NCBI RefSeq assembly: GCF_000378985.1 | Contig: NZ_KB905370.1 | Location: forward strand, 1,641,830 to 1,705,829 | DNA from: Ensifer sp. BR816 | GTDB taxonomy: Bacteria > Pseudomonadota > Alphaproteobacteria > Rhizobiales > Rhizobiaceae | Length of the DNA: 64,000 nucleotides | Direction: 5' to 3' | Shown here: positions 26,991 to 35,767 of the stretch, piece after piece | Position numbering within the stretch: position 1 is the first letter of the stretch | Layout of the letters: each line of letters starts with the position of its first letter | Made by a program: the position numbers and the translations under genes | The notes under the pieces: generated by a model | What the model saw: the letters and a program-made list of their open reading frames with translations, nothing else | What the model was told of the DNA's origin: nothing | The model's database searches: none

Positions 26991-27299
26991 CTATGATACC
27001 CGAGCGCTTTTGTGAAGCTTGATCGCGAAAAGTATCGTTGCCATCAACCAAACCAGCCCGACGACAAGTGCGGTGCCGCTGGCTCCGAGGCACTCGTTCT
27101 CAGCTATTGTGCAAGAATGATCGACCCCGATGTACAAGCTGACAGCACCAGCGAGTAAACCGAAGCATGCGATCAGAGCGCCGGTCAGCGGTCTCATGCC
27201 GAAACTCAGGCCAATTACCGCAGCCGACAAGACAATAAGAGGTCCGGCCAATGTGAGCAGAAGTGCCATCTTGGCTCCAGTTCGCACGAAATCTGACAA
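26991..27299 (-). CDS. small membrane protein, unknown function
   Basis: 102 aa with three hydrophobic segments (about residues 11-32, 38-58 and 75-94). Between the second and third is a short loop with two cysteines (DHSCTIAENEC) that could form a periplasmic disulfide. The C-terminus is basic (KLHKSARVS). Base composition is more AT-rich than the flanking transporter and pyc genes. No family was recognised. Confidence 0.6.
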   Translation of the reverse strand: MSDFVRTGAKMALLLTLAGPLIVLSAAVIGLSFGMRPLTGALIACFGLLAGAVSLYIGVDHSCTIAENECLGASGTALVVGLVWLMATILFAIKLHKSARVS

Positions 27300-27315
27300 C
27301 AGCCTGCGTTCAGGA

Positions 27316-27340
27316 GCCGGCCGGGACTAATCCGGCCGGC
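27316..27340. terminator. strong GC hairpin after pyc
   Basis: Perfect 9-bp stem GCCGGCCGG / CCGGCCGGC with a 7-base loop, 22 bases past the pyc stop codon. No T-run follows on the minus strand, so it may act as a transcript 3' stabiliser rather than an intrinsic terminator. Confidence 0.45.
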
Positions 27341-27362
27341 CCCATGTGGCCCCACGAGAGCA

Positions 27363-30300
27363 TCACGCCCCAAACACCACCAGCAGATCCTTCGCATCGA
27401 TCTGGTCGCCGGCCCGGACCAGCACCTCGGCGATCGTGCCGTCCTTCTCGGCGTGCAGCGCCGTCTCCATCTTCATCGCCTCGATGGAGAGCAGCACGTC
27501 GCCGGCCTTGACCGGCTGGCCGGGATGAACGGCGACGGTCGAGATGACGCCCGGCATCGGCGCGCCGAGATGGGCGGCGTTGCCGGCTTCGGCCTTGCGG
27601 CGGATGGCGGCGGAAGCGCCGCGGTTGCGGTCCGGCACCTTGATCGGCCGCGGCTGGCCGTTCAGCTCGAAGAACACCTTGACCATGCCCTTCTCGTCGA
27701 TCTCGCCCTGCGTCTGGTTGAGGATGACGAGCGTCTTGCCCTTCTCGATGTCGGCGAACAGCTCCTCGCCCGGCGCCATGCCGTAGAAATAGGCGGGCGT
27801 CGGCAGCACGGAGACCGGGCCATAGGTCTCGGCGGCCAGCGCATAGTCGGTGAACACCTTCGGATACATCAGGTAGGAGGCGAACTCGAAGTCGTCGACC
27901 TTGCGGCCGAGCTTCTCCTCAATGGTTTTCCGCTCCTGGTCGAGATCGGCGGGCGGCAGCAGCGAGCCCGGCACGGCCGTATAGGCCGATTCGCCCTTCA
28001 GCGCCTTCTTCTGCAAGGCCGCCGGCCAGCCGCCCGGGGGCTGGCCGAGATCGCCCTTCAGCATCTGCACGACCGAATCCGGGAAGGCGATGTCCTTGGC
28101 CGGGTTTTCGACGTCGGCAACCGTCAGGTCCTGGGAGACCATCATCAGCGCCATGTCGCCGACCACCTTCGACGACGGCGTCACCTTGACGATGTCGCCG
28201 AACATCTGGTTGGCGTCGGCATAGGCCTGCGCCACCTCGTGCCAGCGGGTCTCGAGGCCGAGCGAGCGCGCCTGTTCCTTGAGGTTGGTGAACTGGCCGC
28301 CCGGCATTTCGTGCAGGTAGACTTCGGAGGCCGGCCCCTTGAGGTCGCTCTCGAAGGCCGCATACTGGTGGCGCACCGCTTCCCAGTAGAAGGAGATGCG
28401 GCGGATCCATTCCGGGTTCAGGCCGGGGTCGCGCTCGGAACCGGACAGCGCCTCGACGATCGAGCCGAGGCAGGGCTGCGAGGTGTTGCCGGAGAGCGAG
28501 TCCATCGCCGCATCGACGATATCGGCGCCGGATTCGACCGCGGCCAGCACCGTCGCCGCGGCAATGCCCGACGTGTCGTGCGTGTGGAAATGGATCGGCA
28601 GGTCGGTCGCGTCCTTCAGTGCCTTGAACAGCACCCGCGCCGCGGCCGGCTTCAGGAGCCCCGCCATGTCCTTGACGGCGATGATATGGGCGCCGGCCTT
28701 CTCCAGTTCGGCGGCGAGCGCGGTATAGTATTTGAGGTCGTATTTCGGCCGGGCGGCATTCAGGATGTCGCCGGTATAGCAGATCGCCGCCTCGCAGATG
28801 CGGTTCTCCTCGGCGACCGCGTCCATCGACACCCGCATGTTGTCGACCCAGTTCAGGCAGTCGAAGACGCGGAAGACGTCGATGCCGCCCTTGGCCGCCT
28901 GGCGGACGAAGTATTTGACGACATTGTCCGGATAGTTCTTGTAGCCGACGCCGTTGGCGCCGCGCAGCAGCATCTGCAAGAGCAGGTTCGGCGCGCCCTC
29001 GCGCACCATCGCCAGCCGCTCCCACGGGTCCTCTGTCAGGAAGCGCATCGACACGTCGAAGGTGGCGCCGCCCCAGCATTCGAGCGAAAACAAATTGGGC
29101 AGCGCCCGCGCATAGGTGCCGGCGATCCGGGCGATGTCATAGGTGCGCATGCGGGTGGCGAGCAGCGACTGATGGCCGTCGCGCATGGTCGTATCGGTGA
29201 TCAGCACCTGCGGCTGCGCCTTGACCCATTCGGCGAATTTCTTCGGCCCGAGCTCGTCGAGTTTCTGCTTGGTGCCGGGCTTGGCCTCGCCATTGATGAA
29301 CGGTACGACCGGGGCGGCGATGTCGTCGTTGGGCTTCGGCCGGCCCTTCGCCTCCGGATGGCCGTTGACGGTGACGTCGGCGAGATAGGTCAAGAGCTTG
29401 GTGGCGCGGTCCTGGCGCTTGACCTGCTGGAACAGCTCCGGCGTCGTGTCGATGAAGCGGGTCGTGTAGCTGTTGTCCTTGAACTTCGGGTGGCCGATGA
29501 TCGCCTCGAGGAAGGTCAGGTTGGTCGCGACGCCGCGGATGCGGAATTCTCTGAGCGCCCGGTTCATCCGCGTTATCGCCTCCTGCGGGTTCGGCGCCCA
29601 GGCGGTCACCTTTTCCAGAAGCGGATCGTAGTAGCGGGTGATCACCGCGCCGGAATAGGCGGTGCCGCCGTCCAGCCGGATGCCGAAGCCGGTGGCGCCG
29701 CGATAGGCGGTGATGCGGCCATAGTCCGGAATGAAGTTCTGCTCCGGGTCTTCGGTGGTGATGCGGCATTGCAGCGCATGCCCGTTGAGGCGGATGTCTT
29801 CCTGCTTCGGCACGCCCGATTCCGGCGTGCCGATGGCAAAGCCGTCGAGGATGTGGATCTGCGCCTTGACGATGTCGATGCCGGTGACCACTTCGGTCAC
29901 CGTGTGCTCGACCTGGATGCGCGGATTGACCTCGATGAAGTAGAATTTGCCGGTGTCGGCATCCATCAGATACTCGACCGTGCCGGCGCCGATATAGTTG
30001 GTCGCCTCGGCGATCTTCAGCGAATAGGCGGCGAGCTCCTGGCGCTGTGCGTCGCTGAGATAGGGCGCCGGGGCGCGCTCGACGACCTTCTGGTTGCGCC
30101 GCTGGATCGAGCAGTCGCGCTCGAACAGATGTACGACATTGCCGTGCGTGTCGCCAAGGATCTGGCTTTCGACGTGGCGGGCCCGCTCGACGAGCTTTTC
30201 CAGATAGACCTCGTCCTTGCCGAAGGCGGCCTTCGCCTCGCGCTTCGCCTCGGTCACCTCGCGGATCAGGTCCTTCGGGTCGCGGATCGCCCGCATGCCG

Positions 30301-30821
30301 CGGCCGCCGCCGCCCCAGGAGGCCTTCAGCATCACCGGATAGCCGATCGCGTCGGCGAGCCGATGGATTTCCGCCTCATCGTCCGGCAACGGATCGGTGG
30401 CCGGCACGACCGGCACGCCGACGGAAATGGCGAGGTTGCGCGCGGCGACCTTGTTGCCGAGCTGACGCATGGTCTGCGGCCGGGGACCGATGAAGGTGAT
30501 GCCGGCGGCATCGCAGGCATCGACGAATTCCGGGCTTTCCGACAGCAGCCCGTAGCCCGGGTGGATTGCGTCGGCGCCGGACAGCTTGGCGACGCGGATC
30601 ACCTCGTCGATCGCAAGGTAGCTTTCGATCGGCCCGAGATCGCGGGAAAGGTGCGGGCCGCGGCCGATCTGATAGCTCTCGTCGGCCTTGAAGCGATGCA
30701 GCGCCAGCTTGTCCTCCTCAGCCCATATCGCGACCGTTTTAAGTCCCAGCTCATTGGCCGCGCGGAAGACGCGGATGGCGATTTCGGAACGGTTGGCAAC
30801 AAGGATCTTCGAGATGGACAA
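27363..30821 (-). CDS. pyc: pyruvate carboxylase
   Basis: Biotin enzyme that carboxylates pyruvate to oxaloacetate. 1152 aa, full length for the single-chain form. The order is biotin carboxylase (residues 1-460, ATP-grasp with WGGGGRGMR and the EVNPRIQVEHTVTE catalytic block), carboxyltransferase (about 540-810, DTTMRDGHQSLLATR with metal-binding site HFHTHDTSG), and a C-terminal biotinyl domain with Lys1117 in EAMKMET. It is monocistronic, 114 bp downstream of the expR remnant on the same strand. Confidence 0.97.
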   Translation of the reverse strand: MSISKILVANRSEIAIRVFRAANELGLKTVAIWAEEDKLALHRFKADESYQIGRGPHLSRDLGPIESYLAIDEVIRVAKLSGADAIHPGYGLLSESPEFVDACDAAGITFIGPRPQTMRQLGNKVAARNLAISVGVPVVPATDPLPDDEAEIHRLADAIGYPVMLKASWGGGGRGMRAIRDPKDLIREVTEAKREAKAAFGKDEVYLEKLVERARHVESQILGDTHGNVVHLFERDCSIQRRNQKVVERAPAPYLSDAQRQELAAYSLKIAEATNYIGAGTVEYLMDADTGKFYFIEVNPRIQVEHTVTEVVTGIDIVKAQIHILDGFAIGTPESGVPKQEDIRLNGHALQCRITTEDPEQNFIPDYGRITAYRGATGFGIRLDGGTAYSGAVITRYYDPLLEKVTAWAPNPQEAITRMNRALREFRIRGVATNLTFLEAIIGHPKFKDNSYTTRFIDTTPELFQQVKRQDRATKLLTYLADVTVNGHPEAKGRPKPNDDIAAPVVPFINGEAKPGTKQKLDELGPKKFAEWVKAQPQVLITDTTMRDGHQSLLATRMRTYDIARIAGTYARALPNLFSLECWGGATFDVSMRFLTEDPWERLAMVREGAPNLLLQMLLRGANGVGYKNYPDNVVKYFVRQAAKGGIDVFRVFDCLNWVDNMRVSMDAVAEENRICEAAICYTGDILNAARPKYDLKYYTALAAELEKAGAHIIAVKDMAGLLKPAAARVLFKALKDATDLPIHFHTHDTSGIAAATVLAAVESGADIVDAAMDSLSGNTSQPCLGSIVEALSGSERDPGLNPEWIRRISFYWEAVRHQYAAFESDLKGPASEVYLHEMPGGQFTNLKEQARSLGLETRWHEVAQAYADANQMFGDIVKVTPSSKVVGDMALMMVSQDLTVADVENPAKDIAFPDSVVQMLKGDLGQPPGGWPAALQKKALKGESAYTAVPGSLLPPADLDQERKTIEEKLGRKVDDFEFASYLMYPKVFTDYALAAETYGPVSVLPTPAYFYGMAPGEELFADIEKGKTLVILNQTQGEIDEKGMVKVFFELNGQPRPIKVPDRNRGASAAIRRKAEAGNAAHLGAPMPGVISTVAVHPGQPVKAGDVLLSIEAMKMETALHAEKDGTIAEVLVRAGDQIDAKDLLVVFGA

Positions 30822-30935
30822 GTCGGACTCCTCATAGACTTGGAACGCGGGAATGCTGCACCCGCGAAAAGAACTATTAGCGAGTCAAGGAATGAGATGC
30901 AATTTCAGATGCGACATGGGCCATAACCCATTGGG

Positions 30936-31250
30936 TCAGGAGATCAGCCCCAGGCGGAAGGCGACGAGCGTGTCGCGCCAGCGGAAGCCGCGCTGGGCGT
31001 GGCCGAGATAGCGGATGGTCGGGTCGATGACGACATATTTCTTGCGGATGTAGATCTGCGGCCAGCCCTCGGGCCAACGCCCGGCGAGCAACAGCCTCAA
31101 TGGGTTCTCGTGCGGTTTGGGCTGGCGCACCACGCCGTAGAAATCGAAGCCGCAGCGATCGAGCAGCCGTTCGAACTCGGGCAGGATCTCCTCGCGCGTC
31201 TTCATCTCTTCCAGAAGCGCCAGAAACTGTACGAGCAACGTTATATTCAT
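30936..31250 (-). pseudogene. expR: internally deleted ExpR-type LuxR regulator
   Basis: 104 codons. Residues 1-95 are the N-terminal half of the acyl-homoserine-lactone-binding domain of the ExpR type (MNITLLVQFLALLEEMKTRE, DRCGFDFYGVVRQPKPHENP, RGFRWRDTL). It then jumps to VAFRLGLIS, which matches the last residues of LuxR-family C-termini. The rest of the ligand domain and the whole GerE helix-turn-helix are missing, so it cannot bind DNA. The position between pyc and ndvA is that of expR in Sinorhizobium meliloti. A short GCCTTCCGC-like repeat at both deletion ends would explain the event; the frame is kept, so a small protein may still be made. Confidence 0.8.
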
Positions 31251-31618
31251 GGAACACCTACGGGTCAGAACGGACAGCGAGCGCTTGCGAAGCCTTCCAT
31301 GAACGCGCCGTTCAGAAGCCATTCATGTTGCAACCGCGATAATCCCTTCTATCACGCCCGGTCCTGTACGAAACCCGCAAAAATCGGAGTGTGGCAAGAG
31401 ATAGCGAACGATGGATCGTCCACCAAATCCTCCCTTGGAACCGGATGATCAAGCCGTCTGATTTGCCCGCTTCGCGTTTTCCGCAGGTTTTTCTGAAGGA
31501 CCGTCTCGCGCGGCTTCGTCGGCTTTGCAGGGCAATCCTGCGTTGACCGCCGGGGGCGCAACGCATTGCCGCATTGCTGTTGCGGCAGAAAAATCCGATG
31601 CCCAGAAGGGGTGAGACA
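31251..31618. other. expR-ndvA divergent intergenic region
   Basis: 368 bp between two divergent starts. It must hold promoters for both. A 7-bp hairpin TGCCGCA/TGCGGCA (31567-31587) lies in the likely ndvA leader, 31 bases before the start codon. No clear -35/-10 pair or Lux-box palindrome was identified, and no gene of its own was seen. Confidence 0.5.
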
Positions 31619-33376
31619 GTGTCTTTATTCCAGGTGTATGCAAGAGCGCTTCAGTATCTTGCTGTCCACAAGTTTCGTGTCGGGGCGATCGTCATCGCCA
31701 ATATCGTCCTGGCTGTGATCACCATTGCCGAGCCGATCCTCTTCGGCCGCATCATCGACGCGATCTCGTCGCAGAAGGAAGTCGCGCCGATGCTGCTCAT
31801 GTGGGCCGGCTTCGGTGTCTTCAACACCCTCGCCTTCGTGCTCGTTTCCCGCGAGGCCGACCGTCTTGCGCATGGTCGTCGCGCAACGCTGCTGACCGAG
31901 GCCTTCGGCCGGATCGTCTCCATGCCGCTTTCCTGGCATAGCCACCGCGGCACCTCCAATGCGCTGCACACGCTGCTGCGCGCCTGCGAGACCCTGTTCG
32001 GCCTCTGGCTCGAATTCATGCGGCAGCATCTCGCGACCGCCGTGGCGCTCGTCCTGCTGGTGCCGACCGCCTTCGTCATGGATTTCCGCCTGTCGATGGT
32101 CCTCGTCGTGCTCGGCGCCGCCTATGTGGTGATCAGCAAGGTCGTGATGAACCGTACGAAGGACGGCCAGGCCTCGGTCGAGAACCACTATCACACGGTC
32201 TTCTCGCACGTCTCCGACTCGATCAGCAACGTTTCGGTGGTTCACAGCTACAACCGCATCGAAGCGGAAACGCGCGAACTGAAGAAGTTCGCCGAACGGC
32301 TTCTCTCGGCGCAGTACCCGGTGCTCGACTGGTGGGCCTTGGCGAGCGCGCTCAACCGCATCGCCTCGACCATCTCGATGATGACGATCCTCGTTATCGG
32401 CACGATCCTGGTGCAGCGCGGCGAGCTCGGCGTCGGCGAGGTCATCGCGTTCATCGGCTTCGCCAATCTGCTGATCGGCCGTCTCGACCAGATGAAAGCC
32501 TTCGCGACACAGATCTTCGAGGCACGCGCCAAGCTTCAGGACTTCTACCAGCTCGAAGATTCGGTCCGCGAACGCGATGAGCCGGCCGGCGCCGGGGAGC
32601 TCACCGGCGTCGTGGGTGAAGTCGAGTTCCGCGACGTCTCCTTCGACTTCGCCAACTCCGCCCAGGGCGTGCGCAATGTGTCCTTTACGGCGAAGGCCGG
32701 CCAGACGATCGCCATCGTCGGCCCGACCGGCGCCGGCAAGACGACGCTCGTCAACCTGCTGCAGCGTGTCCACGAGCCGAAACACGGCCAGATCCTGGTC
32801 GACGGCGTCGATATCTCGACGGTGACGCGCAAGTCGCTGCGCCGGTCGATCGCCACCGTCTTCCAGGACGCCGGCCTGATGAACCGCTCGATCGGCGACA
32901 ACATCCGGCTCGGCCGCGAGGACGCCTCGCTCGAAGAGGTCATGGCCGCTGCCGAAGCGGCCGCCGCAAGCGACTTCATCGAGGGCCGCCTCAACGGCTA
33001 CGACACGCTCGTCGGCGAACGCGGCAACCGGCTCTCGGGCGGCGAACGCCAGCGGATCGCGATTGCCCGCGCCATCCTCAAGAACGCGCCGATCCTGGTG
33101 CTCGACGAGGCGACCAGCGCGCTCGACGTCGAGACCGAGGCACGTGTCAAGGATGCAATCGATGCGCTGCGCAAGGACCGCACCACCTTCATCATCGCCC
33201 ACCGGCTGTCGACGGTGCGCGAGGCGGACCTGGTGATCTTCATGGATCACGGCCGGATCGTCGAGATGGGTGGCTTCAACGAGCTCAGCCACAGCAACGG
33301 CCGCTTCGCCGCACTGCTGCGCGCCAGCGGGATCCTGACGGACGAGGATGTCCGCAAGAGCCTCACGGCGGCGTGA
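31619..33376 (+). CDS. ndvA: beta-(1,2)-glucan export ABC transporter NdvA
   Basis: Exports cyclic beta-1,2-glucan from the cytoplasm; needed for osmoadaptation and nodule invasion in rhizobia. 585 aa, a fused permease-ATPase half transporter. Residues 1-300 hold six membrane helices (PILFGRIIDAISSQKE, VSMPLSWHSHRGTSNALHTL); the ATPase has Walker A GPTGAGKTT, signature LSGGERQRIA and Walker B ILVLDEATSALD. Start is GTG at 31619 (VSLFQVYARALQYL) with AAGGGG about 8 bases upstream; the frame runs 15 codons further but the known family starts here. Followed by a strong terminator. Confidence 0.96.
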   Translation: MSLFQVYARALQYLAVHKFRVGAIVIANIVLAVITIAEPILFGRIIDAISSQKEVAPMLLMWAGFGVFNTLAFVLVSREADRLAHGRRATLLTEAFGRIVSMPLSWHSHRGTSNALHTLLRACETLFGLWLEFMRQHLATAVALVLLVPTAFVMDFRLSMVLVVLGAAYVVISKVVMNRTKDGQASVENHYHTVFSHVSDSISNVSVVHSYNRIEAETRELKKFAERLLSAQYPVLDWWALASALNRIASTISMMTILVIGTILVQRGELGVGEVIAFIGFANLLIGRLDQMKAFATQIFEARAKLQDFYQLEDSVRERDEPAGAGELTGVVGEVEFRDVSFDFANSAQGVRNVSFTAKAGQTIAIVGPTGAGKTTLVNLLQRVHEPKHGQILVDGVDISTVTRKSLRRSIATVFQDAGLMNRSIGDNIRLGREDASLEEVMAAAEAAAASDFIEGRLNGYDTLVGERGNRLSGGERQRIAIARAILKNAPILVLDEATSALDVETEARVKDAIDALRKDRTTFIIAHRLSTVREADLVIFMDHGRIVEMGGFNELSHSNGRFAALLRASGILTDEDVRKSLTAA

Positions 33377-33400
33377 CGCCACCTCCCCTGCGAACAAAGG

Positions 33401-33434
33401 AATGCCCCGGAACCGTTCCGGGGCATTTTCTTTT
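33401..33434 (+). terminator. rho-independent terminator of ndvA
   Basis: Stem AATGCCCCGGAA (33401-33412) / TTCCGGGGCATT (33416-33427), 12 perfect pairs with a 3-base loop, running into a T-rich tail TTTTCTTTT. It lies 25 bases past the ndvA stop codon. Confidence 0.9.
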
Positions 33435-33485
33435 GAGGCAATGCGATGATCGCGGAAGGCGCATGTGCTTCTCGCCCGCGCGAGG

Positions 33486-34339
33486 TTAATAGACGTCCCT
33501 GTCGAGACTTCTCGCGTCGTCCGCCATCTTTTCGCGGTAAATGTCTCCTGCCTTGCTTTGGCACGCCAGGGACGCGCTCTTTGAAGCGGGATTTCGTAAG
33601 CAGGATCTGCCCGATCGAGCATTGCTACCGCGAGACTCGGCTCAAGCGCCTCCGAGCCTCGAGTGATCCATCTCCCATCGGGGCCGATCATCCCACCGGC
33701 GCCCTCGTGAGCGGCTTGTGCCGGCGTCGCCGCCGCTATCCAAATGCAGTTCAGCCCAGCATGCGCCTGCAGCGCGATCTGGAAGTGTTGGGGAATGCCA
33801 TAGGAGGAAAATAGAACCGCATCGACACCAAGACGCTCGTACTCGGCGAATATCTCAGGAAATTGCGACTCGATGCACACAGCGCAGCCAAAACGATAAC
33901 CATCGACCTCGAACGTGACAGGCTGCAGTCCTGGCGTATACCAGCCGCCAAGCTCGCTGCTCGACAGATATCTCTTATCGTATCTCGTCAGCAGCTTCCC
34001 ATCGTCCGCAAACACGTAAAGGCTGTTGTGTGGCGGGTAGGTTCCGGAGAGCCGATGCGCAGCACCTACGACAGCAAAGATGCGGAATTGCCTGCAGACT
34101 TCGGCGATGCTCCGAAGCTCGGTTTCCTGCCGATCCCAATCGAAGTCCCGCCAATGATCAGGACTTCCTATTTGTGCCTTCCCGTAGCCTGACAGCGCGC
34201 CTTCGCAAAAGCTGATCAGCCGCGCGCCTTGAAGCGCCGCTCTCCTGATCATGTCGCCTATTGCGGTTGCGTTTAGCGAAATCGCCGCCGACACGGGCGT
34301 CTGCGCTGTGGCCACTTTCAAGGAATGAGCCCTCCCCAT
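33486..34339 (-). pseudogene. nitrilase-family amidohydrolase with a 3' frameshift
   Basis: C-N hydrolase. The catalytic triad is visible: Glu in SFCEGALSGYG, Lys in TRYDKRYLSS and Cys in CAVCIESQFPE, so the catalytic part is intact. After RARPWRAKAR the frame changes: continuing in the -1 frame gives GDIYREKMADDARSLDRDVY and a stop at 33486, the ending typical of these proteins. In the original frame the ORF instead runs on through the ndvA antisense strand. One missing base near 33570 explains this. A TTG at 34321 (LKVATAQTPVS) with GGGAGGG upstream is a better supported start than the ATG at 34339. Substrate unknown. Confidence 0.65.
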
Positions 34340-34416
34340 CCACGAATCGGTGAATCCTTGGACACATCCTACGCCACATCGAATTCATGCAAATCTCGAC
34401 CGATCCGGAGGCGCTC

Positions 34417-35571
34417 TCACGCAGCCCTCAGCGGCTTCACGCTCCCCACCTCCTTTAGCCAGTCGAGGTAATAGGCATAGACGAAGTGCAGACCGACGCC
34501 GGCGACGACGAAGAGGGAGCCGATGATCGGGTTCTTGCCGGTGACGAAGAGCAGCACCTGCCCCGCCATGGCAAGGATCGTTCCGAAGATGAAGACCGGC
34601 AGGGAGTTGCGCCCGATCATCACCAGCGGATGATTGGCATCGAGCCGCGTCAGGCGGCTGACGAGCGGGGTGATCGCCAGAAGATAGGCGAGCGCCAGCA
34701 CATGCAGCAGTCGCGTCAGCGACAGGAAAGTCTTGTCGAAGCCGGTCAGGACCGCCGGTAGGCCGAAGGAAAAGTCGATGTTCCACCAGGAAAACAGCAC
34801 CCAGGCGCCTGACACCAGCAGATAGGCCACGGAAGGCAGGATCAGCCACCAGGTTCTGGGCAGGCTGCCGCCGCGGCGCACATGCGTCATCGCGATGATG
34901 CCGATCACGAACAGGAACTGCCAGGACCACGGATTGAGGAACCAATAGCCCTCGTCGAGGAAATTGTATGGCACCAGCTTGAAGCAGCCGGCGGCCAGCC
35001 AAAGCGTTGCCGAGAGGCCGAACAGCAATCGCGGGCTCGCAGCATTCAGCCAGAGCATGCCGGGCAGCATCAGGAACAGCACCGCATACATCGACAGAAT
35101 GTTGTTATAGCCAAGCTGGTGGCCGAGCAGCACCATGGCGACGATGCCCTGCTCCGCCTGGTCGACGATCGGGCGGATGTTGATTTCGCCGATCAGGTCC
35201 TGGCGGCCGAAATAGAGGGCGCCGCCGGCGAAGATCGCCAGCGTCACCACGCTCGTCATGATATGCGCGACATACAGCGTCAGCGCCCGCCGCCAGACCT
35301 TGAGCGTCAGGGCCAGCCGCGCGCCCGCCACGAACCTGCCGCCATAGGCGACGCCGACCGAAAGGCCGGAAATCAGGACGAAGGCCTCTGCCGAATCGGA
35401 GAAGCCGATGTTCTTGTGCGTGAGATATTCGAGATACTGGCCCGGAACGTGATTGATGAAGATCGTCAGCAGGCAGAGGGCTCGAAAGACGTCGAGGCGC
35501 GTGTCGCGCCCTGCCATAGCCGGGGCGGTTCCGATTGGGTCTCTGCCGCCCCAAGAAGTCTTTTGCAGCAT
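34417..35571 (-). CDS. OpgC-domain membrane acyltransferase
   Basis: 384 aa with about ten membrane helices. The start RLDVFRALCLLTIFINHVPG and the SDSAEAFVLISGLSVGVAYG segment match the OpgC family, which adds succinyl or similar groups to periplasmic glucans. Start at 35571 (MLQKTSWGG) is supported by AAGGA 4 bases upstream; the later Met (MAGRDTRLDVF) is possible. It sits between ndvA and ndvB, so it probably modifies cyclic beta-1,2-glucan. The acceptor is inferred from context. Confidence 0.85.
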   Translation of the reverse strand: MLQKTSWGGRDPIGTAPAMAGRDTRLDVFRALCLLTIFINHVPGQYLEYLTHKNIGFSDSAEAFVLISGLSVGVAYGGRFVAGARLALTLKVWRRALTLYVAHIMTSVVTLAIFAGGALYFGRQDLIGEINIRPIVDQAEQGIVAMVLLGHQLGYNNILSMYAVLFLMLPGMLWLNAASPRLLFGLSATLWLAAGCFKLVPYNFLDEGYWFLNPWSWQFLFVIGIIAMTHVRRGGSLPRTWWLILPSVAYLLVSGAWVLFSWWNIDFSFGLPAVLTGFDKTFLSLTRLLHVLALAYLLAITPLVSRLTRLDANHPLVMIGRNSLPVFIFGTILAMAGQVLLFVTGKNPIIGSLFVVAGVGLHFVYAYYLDWLKEVGSVKPLRAA

Positions 35572-35710
35572 GCGGTCCTTATCCGGGATTTGGCGCCCCG
35601 CCCCACCCCTTGTTGAAACCGGACGCAGCCGCACCAGAGGGTCTTCCGGCAGCGTCTATGAAATCGCGACCCGAAATTCGGGGCGCGCCGACCGCAACTG
35701 AACGGCAAAG

Positions 35711-35746
35711 AAAAACCGGCCTCGCACGTTCCGTACAAAGCCGGCT
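35711..35746 (-). terminator. likely terminator of ndvB
   Basis: On the minus strand AGCCGGC and GCCGGTT pair (one G-T) around a 19-base loop, followed by TTTTT. It starts 22 bases past the ndvB stop codon. The long loop makes it weaker than the other terminators here. Confidence 0.5.
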
Positions 35747-35767
35747 CCTCCGTGTCATTTCCGGCAG

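Noticed and set aside
27453-30926. 1157-codon plus-strand open frame opposite pyc
   Set aside because: Antisense shadow of pyruvate carboxylase; low-complexity composition.
31625-33485. The 3' continuation of the nitrilase-family frame, reading antisense through ndvA
   Set aside because: The nitrilase signature stops near 33570, and the remainder is antisense to ndvA; it results from the frameshift, not from a fusion protein.
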